Assembly (NCBI RefSeq): GCF_028369295.1
Contig: NZ_JAQMYP010000049.1
Coordinates: forward strand, 1 to 64,000
Direction: 5' to 3'
DNA length: 64,000 nt
Source: Streptomyces sp. HD
GTDB taxonomy: Bacteria; Actinomycetota; Actinomycetes; Streptomycetales; Streptomycetaceae
Shown: one piece after another, positions 43,381 through 53,000 of the stretch
How the letters are laid out: each line of letters begins with the position of its first letter
Position numbering within the stretch: position 1 is the stretch's first letter
Notes under the pieces: model-generated
Told to the model about the DNA's origin: nothing
The model's input: only the letters and a program-made list of their open reading frames with translations
Databases searched by the model: none
Translations under genes and position numbers: made by a program

Positions 43381-45681
43381 TCAGTCGGTGGTTCGAAGTG
43401 CGGCAGTCCAGAAGGCAGTGTCTGCGCCCGCGTCTGCGCCTGTGCCTGTCTCTGCGCCGTGGTCGAGGTCGGGCAGCGTGTCCTGCAGATCGTCCCTGAT
43501 CGCGACGCGCTCGATACGGCTCCCCGCCGAGGCCAGCATGCACCGAGCCACAAGGTAGTGCTGGAGCAGGTCGATGAACGCGGCCAGACTGCTGGCGATC
43601 AACACGGCGCTGGATTGCTGCTCGTCGTCGGTCTCGTAGGTCTCGTAGGTCTCGTCGGTCTCGTAGGCTTCCTCGGCCTCGTCGTCGAAGTAGGCATCGA
43701 AGTCGTCGTCTACGCCCCTCCAGTCGTCGGCACCGAACAGGACGACCTGCCCCGTTCCGCCGTGCAGGACCAGGTCGCCGGCACCCCACGTACCGATCTT
43801 GTAGTACGCACCTGGGACGGCGTCTGCCGACAGGTCGCCAGGGGCGATCCGGGGCAGACCCACTACGTCCAGAGCCTCCAGCCGGATCGCCGCGCCTTCG
43901 AAGGCGGGCAGTCCGACGTCCGTGAGAACGCGGCGCGCCTCGGCGTCCGTCACCCCCTCGGGCAGCAGGCCGGTGGGCAGGCGGCGTACGACGCCCGGTT
44001 CGAAGTGGTCGGGGTCGTACGAGCCTCGGCGCCGTGCTGTCCCGTGGTGCAGTGCGGGGAGGAAACCGGAGTCGTCGAAGAGCGGCTCCCCGTGCACCTT
44101 GCTGAGGCGCGGACTTGCGGCGGGGTCGTGGAGCTCGACCGCGAAAATGCCGCCGAGCCCTGTCACGACCAGGAGGTCGCCGACCTTCACCTGATCCGAC
44201 ACGAAGGGAGGTTCCAGGGTGTCGAACACGGTCAGATCGTCCCAGTCGGGTGTGACGTTGCGTTCCACGTCGGTGAGCCAGAGCGGCTCGCGCCGCCCCG
44301 GTGCGGGCAGCGCTTCCGGCCAGGGGCCGGCCAGTTCCTCGCCGGTTTCGGCGTCCCAGACCCGGTATCGCTCGTCCCATTCCCCCGGAGCGCAAACGGC
44401 GTGCCGGCCAGGGAGATAGTCCTCAGGGGCGATGACCGGGTCCCCCAGTGGACCGGGCCGAACGTACGCGGCGTTCACGGCACCCGGCGGCCGCCAGTGG
44501 GCCCAGCGCACCTGCCACGGCAGCGGCCGGCCGGACGAGGCGATCTGGGCGGCGGTCTCCGTGTCGCCACGCACCGTGCTCATCAGGTGCAGCCACGATG
44601 CCCATTCACCCTGGGACAGGGAATCGACGCCGCACATCCACAAGTTGACCGCGTCCCCGGCCGGCGATGCACCACTCACGACATACGAGTCGTCGGCGTG
44701 GGCCGCGTCGATCAGGGCGACTTGATCGATACGGGCGACGAGCCGGCCGGAGCGCTGAACGGAGTCGAACTCGCCGGCCTGTACGGCGTGCATCGCCAGT
44801 CCCTGCGCCAGGTACTGGCCGGTCGTCGCTGCCGCGGGCTGATCGCGCAGCCATGCGACCAGCTCCACATTCACGGCTCGTACGATCTCGGCATCGGTGG
44901 TCAGACGCAGCGTCTCGGCGTGCCGCTCGTCACGGAAGCGGACCCAGCCGTCGCCCTCCACCTCAAGTAGCTCGCTGGAAGCCTCCAGCGTTGTGGCGAC
45001 ATCCGGAGACCGGCCCACATGGGACCCCAGCGCCTGGGCGAGGACGGTCCACACAGGCAAGGGAGTACGACGGACCTCGGACAGTGCGAGTGCCCGCAAC
45101 GCTTCGGTGTCCGTGCCGTCGGGCAGGTGCCCCACAGCCTCTTCATCCTCTTCGGAACTGCTCGGTTGCAGTGCTACGACCAAGTGATCGTGTGCCGACC
45201 GGACATCCGGCAGGTCCCGCTCGATCACGACCTTGAGACCGCCGCCAACGGCCAGTTCACCGGTGAAGCGGCGCACCATGCGCTCGGGTTCCGTGGAGCG
45301 CCGAGTACGTCCCGCACGGTGGGCATTGACGATGATGACCAGCCCACCCCCGAGCGGGGAGTCTTCGAGCTCGAATCCCCAGTCCGCCCGCTTCTCCGGC
45401 AGAGCGGTGAACCCAGCGGCCGTCATGACCCGATCGATGAGGTCCTCACAGGTCAGCCCGGTGGCATCCACGAGCACCGCCTCACGGCGGGCCTCACTCA
45501 GCCGCAACAGCGTCTCTGTCCGTCCGGACCCAGGAGGACCGGTCAACTCGGCCACTCGCTGGGTGCCGGTGTCCGACCATTTCAAGAGCTCGGCCAGGGC
45601 TTGCTCTGGTGATACAGGTGATGAGGTGATACACGCGAAAGGGCGGCTGTCTGATGCCTCATCGCCTTCAGTCGTTGTCAT
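43381..45681 (-). CDS. P-loop NTPase with C-terminal SUKH-4-like domain (array member 3)
   Basis: The 766-residue protein shows GPPGSGRT (48-55, Arg for Lys), LVIIVNAHRAG at the Walker B position, LSQGEWASWLHLMSTVRG and LPWQVRWAHWRPPG. The SUKH-4-like end includes TDAEARRVLTDVGLPAFEG and YKIGTWGAGDLVLHGGTGQVVLFG. An acidic/Tyr insert (YETDETYETYETDDEQQ) precedes LIASSLAAFIDLLQHYL; its DNA contains TCGTAGGTC repeats near 43633-43670. The first 14 nt overlap the preceding gene, implying translational coupling. It is most similar to member 2, suggesting recent duplication. Confidence 0.78.
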   Translation of the reverse strand: MTTTEGDEASDSRPFACITSSPVSPEQALAELLKWSDTGTQRVAELTGPPGSGRTETLLRLSEARREAVLVDATGLTCEDLIDRVMTAAGFTALPEKRADWGFELEDSPLGGGLVIIVNAHRAGRTRRSTEPERMVRRFTGELAVGGGLKVVIERDLPDVRSAHDHLVVALQPSSSEEDEEAVGHLPDGTDTEALRALALSEVRRTPLPVWTVLAQALGSHVGRSPDVATTLEASSELLEVEGDGWVRFRDERHAETLRLTTDAEIVRAVNVELVAWLRDQPAAATTGQYLAQGLAMHAVQAGEFDSVQRSGRLVARIDQVALIDAAHADDSYVVSGASPAGDAVNLWMCGVDSLSQGEWASWLHLMSTVRGDTETAAQIASSGRPLPWQVRWAHWRPPGAVNAAYVRPGPLGDPVIAPEDYLPGRHAVCAPGEWDERYRVWDAETGEELAGPWPEALPAPGRREPLWLTDVERNVTPDWDDLTVFDTLEPPFVSDQVKVGDLLVVTGLGGIFAVELHDPAASPRLSKVHGEPLFDDSGFLPALHHGTARRRGSYDPDHFEPGVVRRLPTGLLPEGVTDAEARRVLTDVGLPAFEGAAIRLEALDVVGLPRIAPGDLSADAVPGAYYKIGTWGAGDLVLHGGTGQVVLFGADDWRGVDDDFDAYFDDEAEEAYETDETYETYETDDEQQSSAVLIASSLAAFIDLLQHYLVARCMLASAGSRIERVAIRDDLQDTLPDLDHGAETGTGADAGADTAFWTAALRTTD

Positions 45682-47815
45682 CGAGCGTATAGTTCCAGGC
45701 TCGGGAGGCTCCGCCGTCCTCGTCGATCGCGGTCAGCAGGTTCTCGATCTCATCCCGGATATCCTCGCGCTCCGTGCGGCTTGATGCCATGGGCAGCAGG
45801 CACCGCCCCAGCACGTAGTTCTGCAACATGGCCACGAACTGCCCCAAGCTCGCCGCTACCTCGGGGTCGGAGTCCTCGTCCTCGCCCTCCGCGGGGAGGC
45901 GATAGACGGTGCCGCTGTCGCCGCCGACGACGATGCGGCCCTTCAGCCAGGTTCCGAGCTGGTAGTACATGCCGCTGCCATCGTCCTCTCCCCACACCTC
46001 TTCCGCCGTCAGCTCGGTGAGTCCCTCCTCTGCGACGGCCACGAGACTCATCTCGGCGCCGGTGAAGGCGGGCAGGCCCACTTCGCCGAGCAGGTGCCGG
46101 GCACCTTCGTTCCGTAGCCCTGGCGGTAGCTCCGTCGCACGGAGTCGCTGTACTGCCTGTGGCTCGAAGAGGTCCTCAAGAACCGTGCGATCCGGCTCTT
46201 CCCAGAAGTCCTGAGCGTCGTTGTCGACCAGCCCGAAGTGGCCGAGCAGAGCGGCTCCATAGGTCTGTTCCGGCTGAATGAATGTGCTCGGTTCGCGCGG
46301 AGCGACCATCACCACGCCGCCGATCCCGGCAAGGGCGACACCGTCACCCACCCGCAGGGCCTCGGTGAACTGAGGACCGGCCAGACTGCTGCCGAACGCG
46401 TTCAACTCCGACCAGGGCTGGGTCAGTTGATTGTCCTGACCTCGTGGCCAGAGCGGCTCCGACTGTCCTGGTTCCGGAATTCCGTCGCTCCACGGCCCGG
46501 CGATGAGATCACCCGACTCGACGTCCCACAGCCGGACCCGTCGGTCCCATCGCCCCTTCCCCGCTACGGCGACGCGTCTGCCCACCTGGACTTGGGTGAT
46601 CTCTGTCAAAGAGCTGGCACGAAGGTATGTCTTGCGCCAGCCGTATGGAGGGCGCCAATGCGCCCAACGGGTGCGCCATGGAAAGTCGATCCCTGACTGC
46701 TCCAGCGCCTGTACAGATTGCGAATCGCCGCGCGCGGTGGCCATGAGATGGAGCCAAGCCGCCCATTCAGGCTGGCTGACCGAACCCACACCCCCCACCC
46801 ACAGTGCGGCTGCGTCGCCGATGAGGGTTTCGTTGGGGATCGCCGAGGCCTGCTGATTCGCTGCGTCGAGGAGCGCTGCCGGATCGAGATGCGCGACCAG
46901 GCGCCCTTCACTCTGTACTTCCTCAAGTCTGTCAGCCTGAAGTGCATGTACGGGTAGGGCATGAGCGATGTAGTGCCCAACGGGCCCACTTGCTGCCCAG
47001 CCCTCCAAGGGGGCCAACTCCTCTGCCATGGAAAGCAGTTGACTCACCAACCGTGTGTGGATCTGGCGCCTGTCCGAAGGGGCCGTCTCCTCTCGTAGCG
47101 CATCGACGATCCGCTCGTCCACGAATCGGGCCCGACCCTCGACGGCTTCAACAATGTCAGGCAGGTCCCGGGCCAGGGTGGCCAGGAAGTCCTCGCCGAT
47201 ACCCACGCCGCCGACGGCCTGTGCCAATGCCGACCACACCCGGAAAGGTGTCCAACGCAACTCGGCGAACGCGAGTGCACGCAAAGCCGGTTGGCTACGC
47301 GCGGCACCAAGGCCAGTAGGTGGGCCCGCTGATGCATCCACACGGAGAGTCAGCCAGTCCCGCAGCCAACGGTCCTCTGGGCGCGATTCGACGATCACCT
47401 TGGCTCCCGCATCCATTACCAGCGGGCCCAGCACGCGCTTGATGAGGCGGCTGGGCTGGATGGACTGACGCGTACGCCCGGCCCGTTGCGAGTTGGCGAT
47501 GAGAAGAGGTCTGCTGCCCACTCCCGCACGCTTGAGCTCCCACACCCAATCCACCCGTTGGGACGATAGATCGGGCACGTTGAAAGCGTCGAGGATCTTT
47601 CCCAGGATCTCCTCGGCGGTGAGCCCGGTGGCGTCCACCCATACAGGGGTGGGGAGTGCGTCCCGCAGTCGCAGGAGGACCCCAGTCTTTCCGGTCCCGG
47701 TAGTCCCAACGAGCTCCACGGATCGCTCAGGACCACCATCGTGCCACCACGACTCAATTCGGGAGACGCGGCGTTGGTCTACGGACGATGCAGAACCAGT
47801 GGGATATGGAGCCAT
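45668..47815 (-). CDS. P-loop NTPase with C-terminal SUKH-4-like domain (array member 2)
   Basis: The 715-residue protein has Walker A GTTGTGKT (37-44), PLLIANSQRAG at Walker B, VSQPEWAAWLHLMATARG and FPWRTRWAHWRPPYG. Its C-terminal domain contains NEGARHLLGEVGLPAFTGAEM, YYQLGTWLKGRIVVGGDSGTVYRL and VAASLGQFVAMLQNYVLGRCLLPM, matching SUKH-4 order. ATG 47815 follows GAGAGGG. It overlaps the downstream member by 14 nt. A 148-bp gap separates it from member 1, the only sizeable break in the array, and a second promoter could lie there. Confidence 0.78.
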   Translation of the reverse strand: MAPYPTGSASSVDQRRVSRIESWWHDGGPERSVELVGTTGTGKTGVLLRLRDALPTPVWVDATGLTAEEILGKILDAFNVPDLSSQRVDWVWELKRAGVGSRPLLIANSQRAGRTRQSIQPSRLIKRVLGPLVMDAGAKVIVESRPEDRWLRDWLTLRVDASAGPPTGLGAARSQPALRALAFAELRWTPFRVWSALAQAVGGVGIGEDFLATLARDLPDIVEAVEGRARFVDERIVDALREETAPSDRRQIHTRLVSQLLSMAEELAPLEGWAASGPVGHYIAHALPVHALQADRLEEVQSEGRLVAHLDPAALLDAANQQASAIPNETLIGDAAALWVGGVGSVSQPEWAAWLHLMATARGDSQSVQALEQSGIDFPWRTRWAHWRPPYGWRKTYLRASSLTEITQVQVGRRVAVAGKGRWDRRVRLWDVESGDLIAGPWSDGIPEPGQSEPLWPRGQDNQLTQPWSELNAFGSSLAGPQFTEALRVGDGVALAGIGGVVMVAPREPSTFIQPEQTYGAALLGHFGLVDNDAQDFWEEPDRTVLEDLFEPQAVQRLRATELPPGLRNEGARHLLGEVGLPAFTGAEMSLVAVAEEGLTELTAEEVWGEDDGSGMYYQLGTWLKGRIVVGGDSGTVYRLPAEGEDEDSDPEVAASLGQFVAMLQNYVLGRCLLPMASSRTEREDIRDEIENLLTAIDEDGGASRAWNYTLDDND

Positions 47816-47963
47816 GACGCCCTCTCAAGGTGCCGGAGGGTTCCCCTCTCCAAGCAGCCTAACTGAGACTTTCCTACACAGGTTCGACGGTCTCAGGTAC
47901 ATGCAACCCTCTACGCCCTCGGTGACGACGGTCCAGAGCAGCCAGCGCCTCAGCTCCGATACA

Positions 47964-50051
47964 TTACATCGCGACCCAGGCGTTCAGATCTGTATCGAGG
48001 GCGTGCTGCCAAATGAGGGCGTCCTCCGTGAGCGGTTCGATTTTGTTGGCCCATTCCTGCAGGCTTTCGAGGGCGTCCCCGCGCTCGTAGTTCGTGGCGA
48101 AGTCACTGACAAGGAACTCGTGGCACAACCGAAGCAGAATGAAGAAATTTCGGAGACTGCTCGCCAGGATCGCATCGCCATAACCTGTGTTGCCGTCCGC
48201 GACAACAGCTCCGGTCCCTCCGTCAAGGAGGACGATTCCTCCGCCCCAGCACCCCAAGTGGTAAAAGGGTCCCGTGACATCGGCGGGTATCGCATGCTCC
48301 GGCCATAGCATGGGAACCAGCCCTGTCTCGGCGGCATCGATGGTGCTCATGAATGGCAGGTGGTGGGCCAGGACAGGCAGCCCGGTCTCCATGAGGAACT
48401 GTCGGCTCTCTGTGTGCACGAGGCCGGCCGGTAGTTCATCTTCCTGTAGGGGGCGGCATGTTCCGCGGCCGAAGGTTGCCTCCAGCCATGCGCGGCTTGG
48501 CGCGCCCTCGGCCAATGCCGGTGGTGGGCATTCCCACACACCGGCCCGGGTAATGGGTGAGTCCATGAAGGGGTTCGGCATGGCGGGCAGGTCCGGCTGC
48601 AGCTCGGGAACGGCTTGCACGTCTACGATGAAAGCCCCGGATGCGCCGGCGAACAGCCAGTGTCCTGATTCCAGCCGCTTGGATCGGAAGTAGCCGATGT
48701 CGTCGCGGCTCTCCCACCCGTCGAAGATGTCGCGGACAGGAGGCCCCGCCGCAGGGATCGGCCAACTACGGCTCTCTGCGGCTTGCGCTGCAATGTCCTC
48801 CGTCGCGAGCTCTGCGCTCGACGGGTAGCCCGAGGCCCCGTTGTCCGATTTCCCGAAGCGACCGAACACGCCGTAGGGGCGGCAGTTGGACCAGATCGTG
48901 CGCCAAGGCAGCCGTGCCCCGGCTTCTGCTGCGACCGACTCCACGAGCTGCTCCTCTCCGCGGCTCAGCGCGCAGTGGTGCAGCCAGGCCACCCACTCGT
49001 CATGCGGTGCCGCGGCCAGCCCCAGTCGCTCCAGGTAGTGAGCGTCGATAGCGATACCGCCTTGGGGCACACCGTCGGACCATCGGACAGCGAGGGCTTG
49101 CAGGAGACCGGTCGCTTCCAGGTTCGCCAGGACTCGGCCGTCACTCAGCAAGTCGTCGAGCATGCCCGCATGGACGGCGTGGAGGCCCAGGACCCGGGCT
49201 GCGTACGCCCCCACAGGTCCCGCCGCTCGCCAGGGTCCAGCTGCTCGTTCACTGTGGGAGTCCACAAGCGCTGTGACGACGGCCGCGTGATCGACCCGGC
49301 TCAGTTCCCGGATCCGGTGGCGTACAGCTTCCGCCTGGAAGCGGACCCGTACCTGGCCGTCCCCATCGGCAGACACATGCAGCACCGTCGGCAGGCGTGC
49401 CGGCAACCTGCTCAACTCCTGCTGTGACACCCTGATCTCAAGGATCATGCACAGCTTTTCCCAGACGCTCAGGGGCACGTCGCGAAGCTCGGCGGCAGCC
49501 AGAGCCAACAGGGCTGGGTGAGCCGCAAGCGTGTCGGCCAGGGTCGTATCGGCGGGCTGTGCGTCGAATGACGACTGGAGAACCAACTCATTCCGGGTCG
49601 GCAGGAAGACCCATGGCCTGTCCGCTGAGCGTTCGATGACGAATCGGATGGCCGCCCGAGAGGTCCGGGTGAAATGGGCGACCAGATCTCTGGTGATCCG
49701 GCTTGCTTCACCAGAGGTCACGAATTCGTCAGCCCACTGGACATTCGCCAGCAGTGCCACCCCGTCGCGCGTCAGCCGGCGTACGCCATCGCCCAGGGTT
49801 TGATTCGCATCGTCGACTCCCCATGCCTGCAGCAGACGATGAGCGATGTCCTCCGCCCGCAGGCCCCGGCAGTCCAAGTAGACAGCATCCGGCATTTGTT
49901 CGGCGAGTGTCCGAAGAAACTCGGTCTTGCCCGAGCCGACCGTGCCGCGGATCGCCAGAGTGCGTTGTCCCGGGTGCGGTGGCGCCGCCAGCCATGCCTG
50001 AGCCCGTTCCAAGGCCTGCTCAAGGGTCAACTCCACGTGTCCTCGATTCAT
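47964..50051 (-). CDS. P-loop NTPase with C-terminal SUKH-4-like domain (array member 1)
   Basis: The 695-residue protein is the first gene after the toxin, 46 bp from its stop, and so is the best candidate for cognate immunity. It has GTVGSGKT (36-43), VALLANVQWADEF at Walker B, APHDEWVAWLHHCALSRG and LPWRTIWSNCRPYGVFG. The SUKH-4-like domain includes HTESRQFLMETGLPVLAHHLPF, YHLGCWGGGIVLLDGGTGAVVADG and LASSLRNFFILLRLCHEFL. ATG 50051 is the family-like start but has a weak ribosome site; GTG five codons later has GAGGA just upstream. Confidence 0.8.
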   Translation of the reverse strand: MNRGHVELTLEQALERAQAWLAAPPHPGQRTLAIRGTVGSGKTEFLRTLAEQMPDAVYLDCRGLRAEDIAHRLLQAWGVDDANQTLGDGVRRLTRDGVALLANVQWADEFVTSGEASRITRDLVAHFTRTSRAAIRFVIERSADRPWVFLPTRNELVLQSSFDAQPADTTLADTLAAHPALLALAAAELRDVPLSVWEKLCMILEIRVSQQELSRLPARLPTVLHVSADGDGQVRVRFQAEAVRHRIRELSRVDHAAVVTALVDSHSERAAGPWRAAGPVGAYAARVLGLHAVHAGMLDDLLSDGRVLANLEATGLLQALAVRWSDGVPQGGIAIDAHYLERLGLAAAPHDEWVAWLHHCALSRGEEQLVESVAAEAGARLPWRTIWSNCRPYGVFGRFGKSDNGASGYPSSAELATEDIAAQAAESRSWPIPAAGPPVRDIFDGWESRDDIGYFRSKRLESGHWLFAGASGAFIVDVQAVPELQPDLPAMPNPFMDSPITRAGVWECPPPALAEGAPSRAWLEATFGRGTCRPLQEDELPAGLVHTESRQFLMETGLPVLAHHLPFMSTIDAAETGLVPMLWPEHAIPADVTGPFYHLGCWGGGIVLLDGGTGAVVADGNTGYGDAILASSLRNFFILLRLCHEFLVSDFATNYERGDALESLQEWANKIEPLTEDALIWQHALDTDLNAWVAM

Positions 50052-50097
50052 GTCTAGCTTGGCTCGCCGCTCATGTTAGGCCATGGATCTCACGCTC

Positions 50098-53000
50098 TCA
50101 CTCGGCGTTTGAGGCGGCGGCTTTCCAGACTCGCAGCCATTCGCCGCGGTATTTGATCATCTGTTCATCGGTGATGGCCTTGACTCGATTTCGCTCCGCA
50201 TTGTCCATTTTCCTTGCTTCCTTGACGGCTGCATCACGCTCGGCAGCCGTGGCGTACTCGGCGGCGGCAGCTTCGGCTTCGTAACCGAAGCGATCGCCTC
50301 GGCGGTATCCGATTCCATAGGAAATGCGGAGATCGCTCTTTGGTGGATTGTTCTGCACCTCAGGGGGGCGGTTCTCGCGATCGTCCTTATTCCTGGCTCG
50401 GGGTGATCCGGAATCCCGCTCGCGATCATGGCTGAGATAATCCGAGCAGTTGGAGCCTCCTGTGCCGGTCACGTTGCCGCATGGTTCGAACTCTGTGAAG
50501 AGCCTGACGGCCTTGTACTTGCCCGGTTCCGCAGCCTCCACCTGCCTCATCCACTCACCCAGGTGAGGCTCGGAATGGTCCTGATGATAATTGGCGCCTG
50601 TCGGGATCGATGAGTCGATGACATAGTGAACTTCGGTCTTGTCTCCGACCTTTTCGTGCACCTCAAGAACGGCATAGTTCTTGCCGGACATGTCGGGGCG
50701 CAGGTCACCGTCCTTGTGGTCATTCCATATCTTGTCGAAATCCTCGTGAGCCTTGTCCCTCGCCTCCTTCGAGGCGTCGGGACCGATTTCCTGTGCGACG
50801 AGATATCTTCTGGCTCGAACGTCGGCAGGGCCGGTTGTCTTGGCATCGTTGCCGCGGCGAACCCGGTGGTTGTCGTGCATGCCGACTCCCGGTAGCGGGT
50901 TCACTCCCCGCTCTATACCCTTTTCCCGGCGTCGATCCGGGTCCTGCTGTATCGGGTTGTTGCCGACGGCATGCTGTTCGTGGAACGTGTTGCTGATACG
51001 CGCGATACCGGCTACGACGGCCATCTTCTGGTCGTCGTTGAGCTGCTGGAATTTCTTGCCAAGAATCTCATTCAGGCGGGACTGAGTGACATGGCCCTTT
51101 TCTCGCGCTTCTTGTACCACGCGATCCAGCGAACCATCCTCGGCCCAGCGCCGGGCATTCGCGAGGACTGGCCCGAGGTCGACCTGTGACACATGATGCG
51201 TCTGACGGAGAGTTGCCTGGGACTCTTCCATCGGCATGCCATCTACATGGGTGTGATCGGTCTGCTGCCGCTCACCGAACTCGGCGGAGCCGCGTACCTC
51301 TTCGGGGTCGAACCTGGAGTCTTTGGAGGGCGGAGCGCCGGCAGGGTCATCCGGCGGGCGTCGGTCAGAGCCTGCCGGAGTGGTCGATGCCGACCGAGAC
51401 AGGGGTCGGTTCTCCGGTGCCCCCGTGCTGTCGGGCGTCACCGGCTGCCGGTTGGAGTCCAGCGGAATCGCGAAGACCCCGTGGTCCCCGCTGTGCAGCG
51501 GCTTCGAGCTCTGCTGCCCCGTCTGGGCGTCGATGTAGGTGATCTTGCCGTTGTGGTTGACGGCGTTCCACGCGTGGGCCCGCCCGTTGGCGTCCTGGGT
51601 GATGATCACGGCCTGTGAGCCGTGGCCGCTGTCGCGGAGGGTGTTCTCCAGGCGGTTGAAGGCGTCGGGCCCGTTGCCCATGTCGCTGAAGCGGGCACCG
51701 AGCGTGTTCTCTATTCGGTCGCGGCCGCCCTTTTCGCCGCGGTCCGAGGGGTTGCCGTCGGCGTCGTGGTCGGGGGTGCGTGCGCCTGCGGCCGTAGGGT
51801 TGCCGGCGTAGGTGTCGACCGTGGACAGGGCGGTGTCGACGCAGTTGTTGTTGCGGCCGGGGGCGTCCCGGCCTTCGCCGTTGATGCGCTCGACCCAGCG
51901 GCCGTCCGCCGGGTTCGGCGGTCGGGTCGGGTCGCCGTTCTCGTCTCGCGGGACCGAGTTCTCCAGGGCGTCCTGCTCGGCGCGGGTGGGGTCGGTGACA
52001 CCGCCTGGGGGGTTGGTGTTGCGGGTTTCCGAGGCCGGGGTGGGGGTGTCCTTCGGCTTCGGGGTCTCCGAGGAGTCCTGCTGGTTGGGGGTGGCGTGCG
52101 GGGTCTGTGAGGTGGGCTGGTTGTTCGGTGCCGGGGTCACGTGGTGGATCGGGACCGGGACGACCTGCGGGTGCTGCTGTTGGTTCGGGGTGTTCGCCGG
52201 GGGCTGCTGGGTGTTGGGTTGCGCGCCCGGCTGGTTCGGGGTGTTCGGCGTGCTGCCCGCGGGCTGGTGGGGCGGTTTGTTGGGGGTGGAGCCGGCGTTC
52301 GGCTGGTTCGGGGTGCCGGGCGTGCCCTGAGCGGTGGGGTTGTGGGGGGCGGGACCGGGCTGGGTCGAGGAGTTCGGGGTGCTGTTGCTCGGTGTCGAGG
52401 AGCTCGGCGTACCACTGCCCGGTGTCGAGTTGCGCTCAGGCCCGCCGCCCGTCGACGGGGACGGTGACGTCGTGGGAGTGCTCGTGGAGGGCGATGCGGT
52501 CCTGGGGGGAGCCGACTGGGAGGGGTTCTGGTTCGGATTGGTCGTACCCGGGTTCTGGCCCGGAGTGTGGGTACGGCTGCCGCCGGTCGAGTCCGTGCCG
52601 TTGCGGGGCGGAGTGCGGTCGCCAGGTGACGTACCGGGGGTGTTTCGCGAGGTGGTGCCGTCGTTCGGGGTCGTGGTCCCGGGGGTGTTGCGCGGCGTGG
52701 TGCCGTCCCCCGGTGTGGCGGTCCCAGGCGTGTTACGTGGCGGAGTGCGGTCGCCGGGCGTCGTACCGGGCGTGTTCCGCGGCGTGCTGCCCTCGCCCGG
52801 AGTCGTACTCCCGGGACGCTGGGCCGGTATTCGACCGTCCGGCGTGCCCTGCGTACCGGGAGTACGGCCGTCCCCCGTACCCGGAACTCGCCCGTCCGGC
52901 GTTGAAGCAGGCGTACTCCGAGGCGTCGTAGGAGATGTCGGGCTCGGCGTGGAAGCAGGCCCCGTCCCCGTCGCGGAGGGCGTTCCTGGCGTGCCGGCGG

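Noticed and set aside
43322..44395. N-terminal extension of the array member 4 protein (up to 1086 residues)
   Set aside because: The extension lies entirely over the neighbouring gene in another frame and is Arg-rich shadow sequence; siblings begin at the NTPase domain.
41135..50051. Alternative reading of the five large proteins as ordinary STAND regulators
   Set aside because: No helix-turn-helix or typical sensor repeats were seen; the C-terminal segments follow SUKH-4 order and the genes trail a toxin gene.
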